64,000 bases of DNA, taken from contig CAXBGS010000004.1 of assembly GCA_963975425.1 (NCBI GenBank), positions 310,001 through 374,000 on the forward strand, given 5' to 3'. How positions within the stretch are numbered: the first letter of the stretch is position 1. This DNA is from CAXBGS01 sp963975425 (lineage in GTDB: Bacteria > Planctomycetota > Planctomycetia > Pirellulales > Pirellulaceae). Below are more model-generated notes on this DNA. The model made no database searches, was not told the origin of the DNA, and saw only the letters and a program-made list of their open reading frames with translations. The stretch itself is not shown here.

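Noticed and set aside
1..64000. CRISPR array, tRNA/rRNA genes, insertion sequences, prophage
   Set aside because: No short regularly spaced repeats with unique spacers, no cloverleaf-like sequences, no transposase or integrase motifs and no terminal inverted repeats with target duplications were seen. The long repeats are all protein-coding.

Overview
This window is planctomycetal DNA, most likely from a Rhodopirellula-like member of the Pirellulaceae. The evidence is a set of lineage-typical families: a DUF1501 / DUF1549-DUF1553 / cytochrome-WD40 operon, a PQQ-like propeller protein opening with the usual DWPRFRGP sequence, a Tat-exported Gfo/Idh/MocA oxidoreductase, a planctomycete-style WXG100 protein, and a giant surface protein that starts with an LEPR-XLL-like segment. 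Genes are widely spaced and non-ATG starts look common. I see no tRNA, rRNA, CRISPR array or insertion sequence.

Region 1 (1-20.5 kb) is ordinary chromosome, mostly on the minus strand. It holds the oxidoreductase (cut by the window edge), the PQQ propeller protein, an unrecognised plus-strand protein, a ~2000-residue alpha-2-macroglobulin with an intact CxEQ thioester motif, AMP nucleosidase, and two tandem membrane-anchored paralogues that differ at a putative catalytic Cys/Ser. These are followed by a helical-repeat protein, a TPR / WXG100 / coiled-coil mini-operon, an iron-type alcohol dehydrogenase, a serine acetyltransferase, a Cys/Gly-rich lipoprotein with a clear intrinsic terminator, and a small secreted protein.

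Region 2 (20.5-28.2 kb) is a three-gene minus-strand operon: DUF1501, then BIG2-DUF1549-DUF1553, then PSCyt-WD40. The first two genes overlap by 4 bp. A PAS-AraC regulator is divergently transcribed across a 109-bp intergenic region that holds two palindromes. The layout suggests local control of an exported oxidative or carbohydrate-degradation module whose substrate cannot be read from the sequence.

Region 3 (28.68 kb to the right edge) is one uninterrupted plus-strand reading frame of at least 11,772 codons (about 1.2 MDa), still open at base 64000. It fills 55% of the window. Its order is: LEPR-XLL-like N-terminus; five ~199-residue beta-helix repeats; LamG; Ig-like domains with a PA14-like insert; thirteen CARDB repeats; PPC/IPT-like and FN3-like domains; a beta-propeller; cadherin/He_PIG-like domains; a short isolated YD block; a dockerin-like Ca-binding pair; BIG2 and ZU5-like domains; a second (YVTN-type) propeller; a ~2,650-residue RHS/YD shell ending in a canonical DPxGL core; and a C-terminal extension of more than 940 residues with a glycine-zipper hydrophobic segment, low-complexity linker, coiled coils and a HELGH metalloprotease-like domain. 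It reads as a long surface stalk carrying an RHS cage and a candidate proteolytic cargo, and is the most noteworthy object here.
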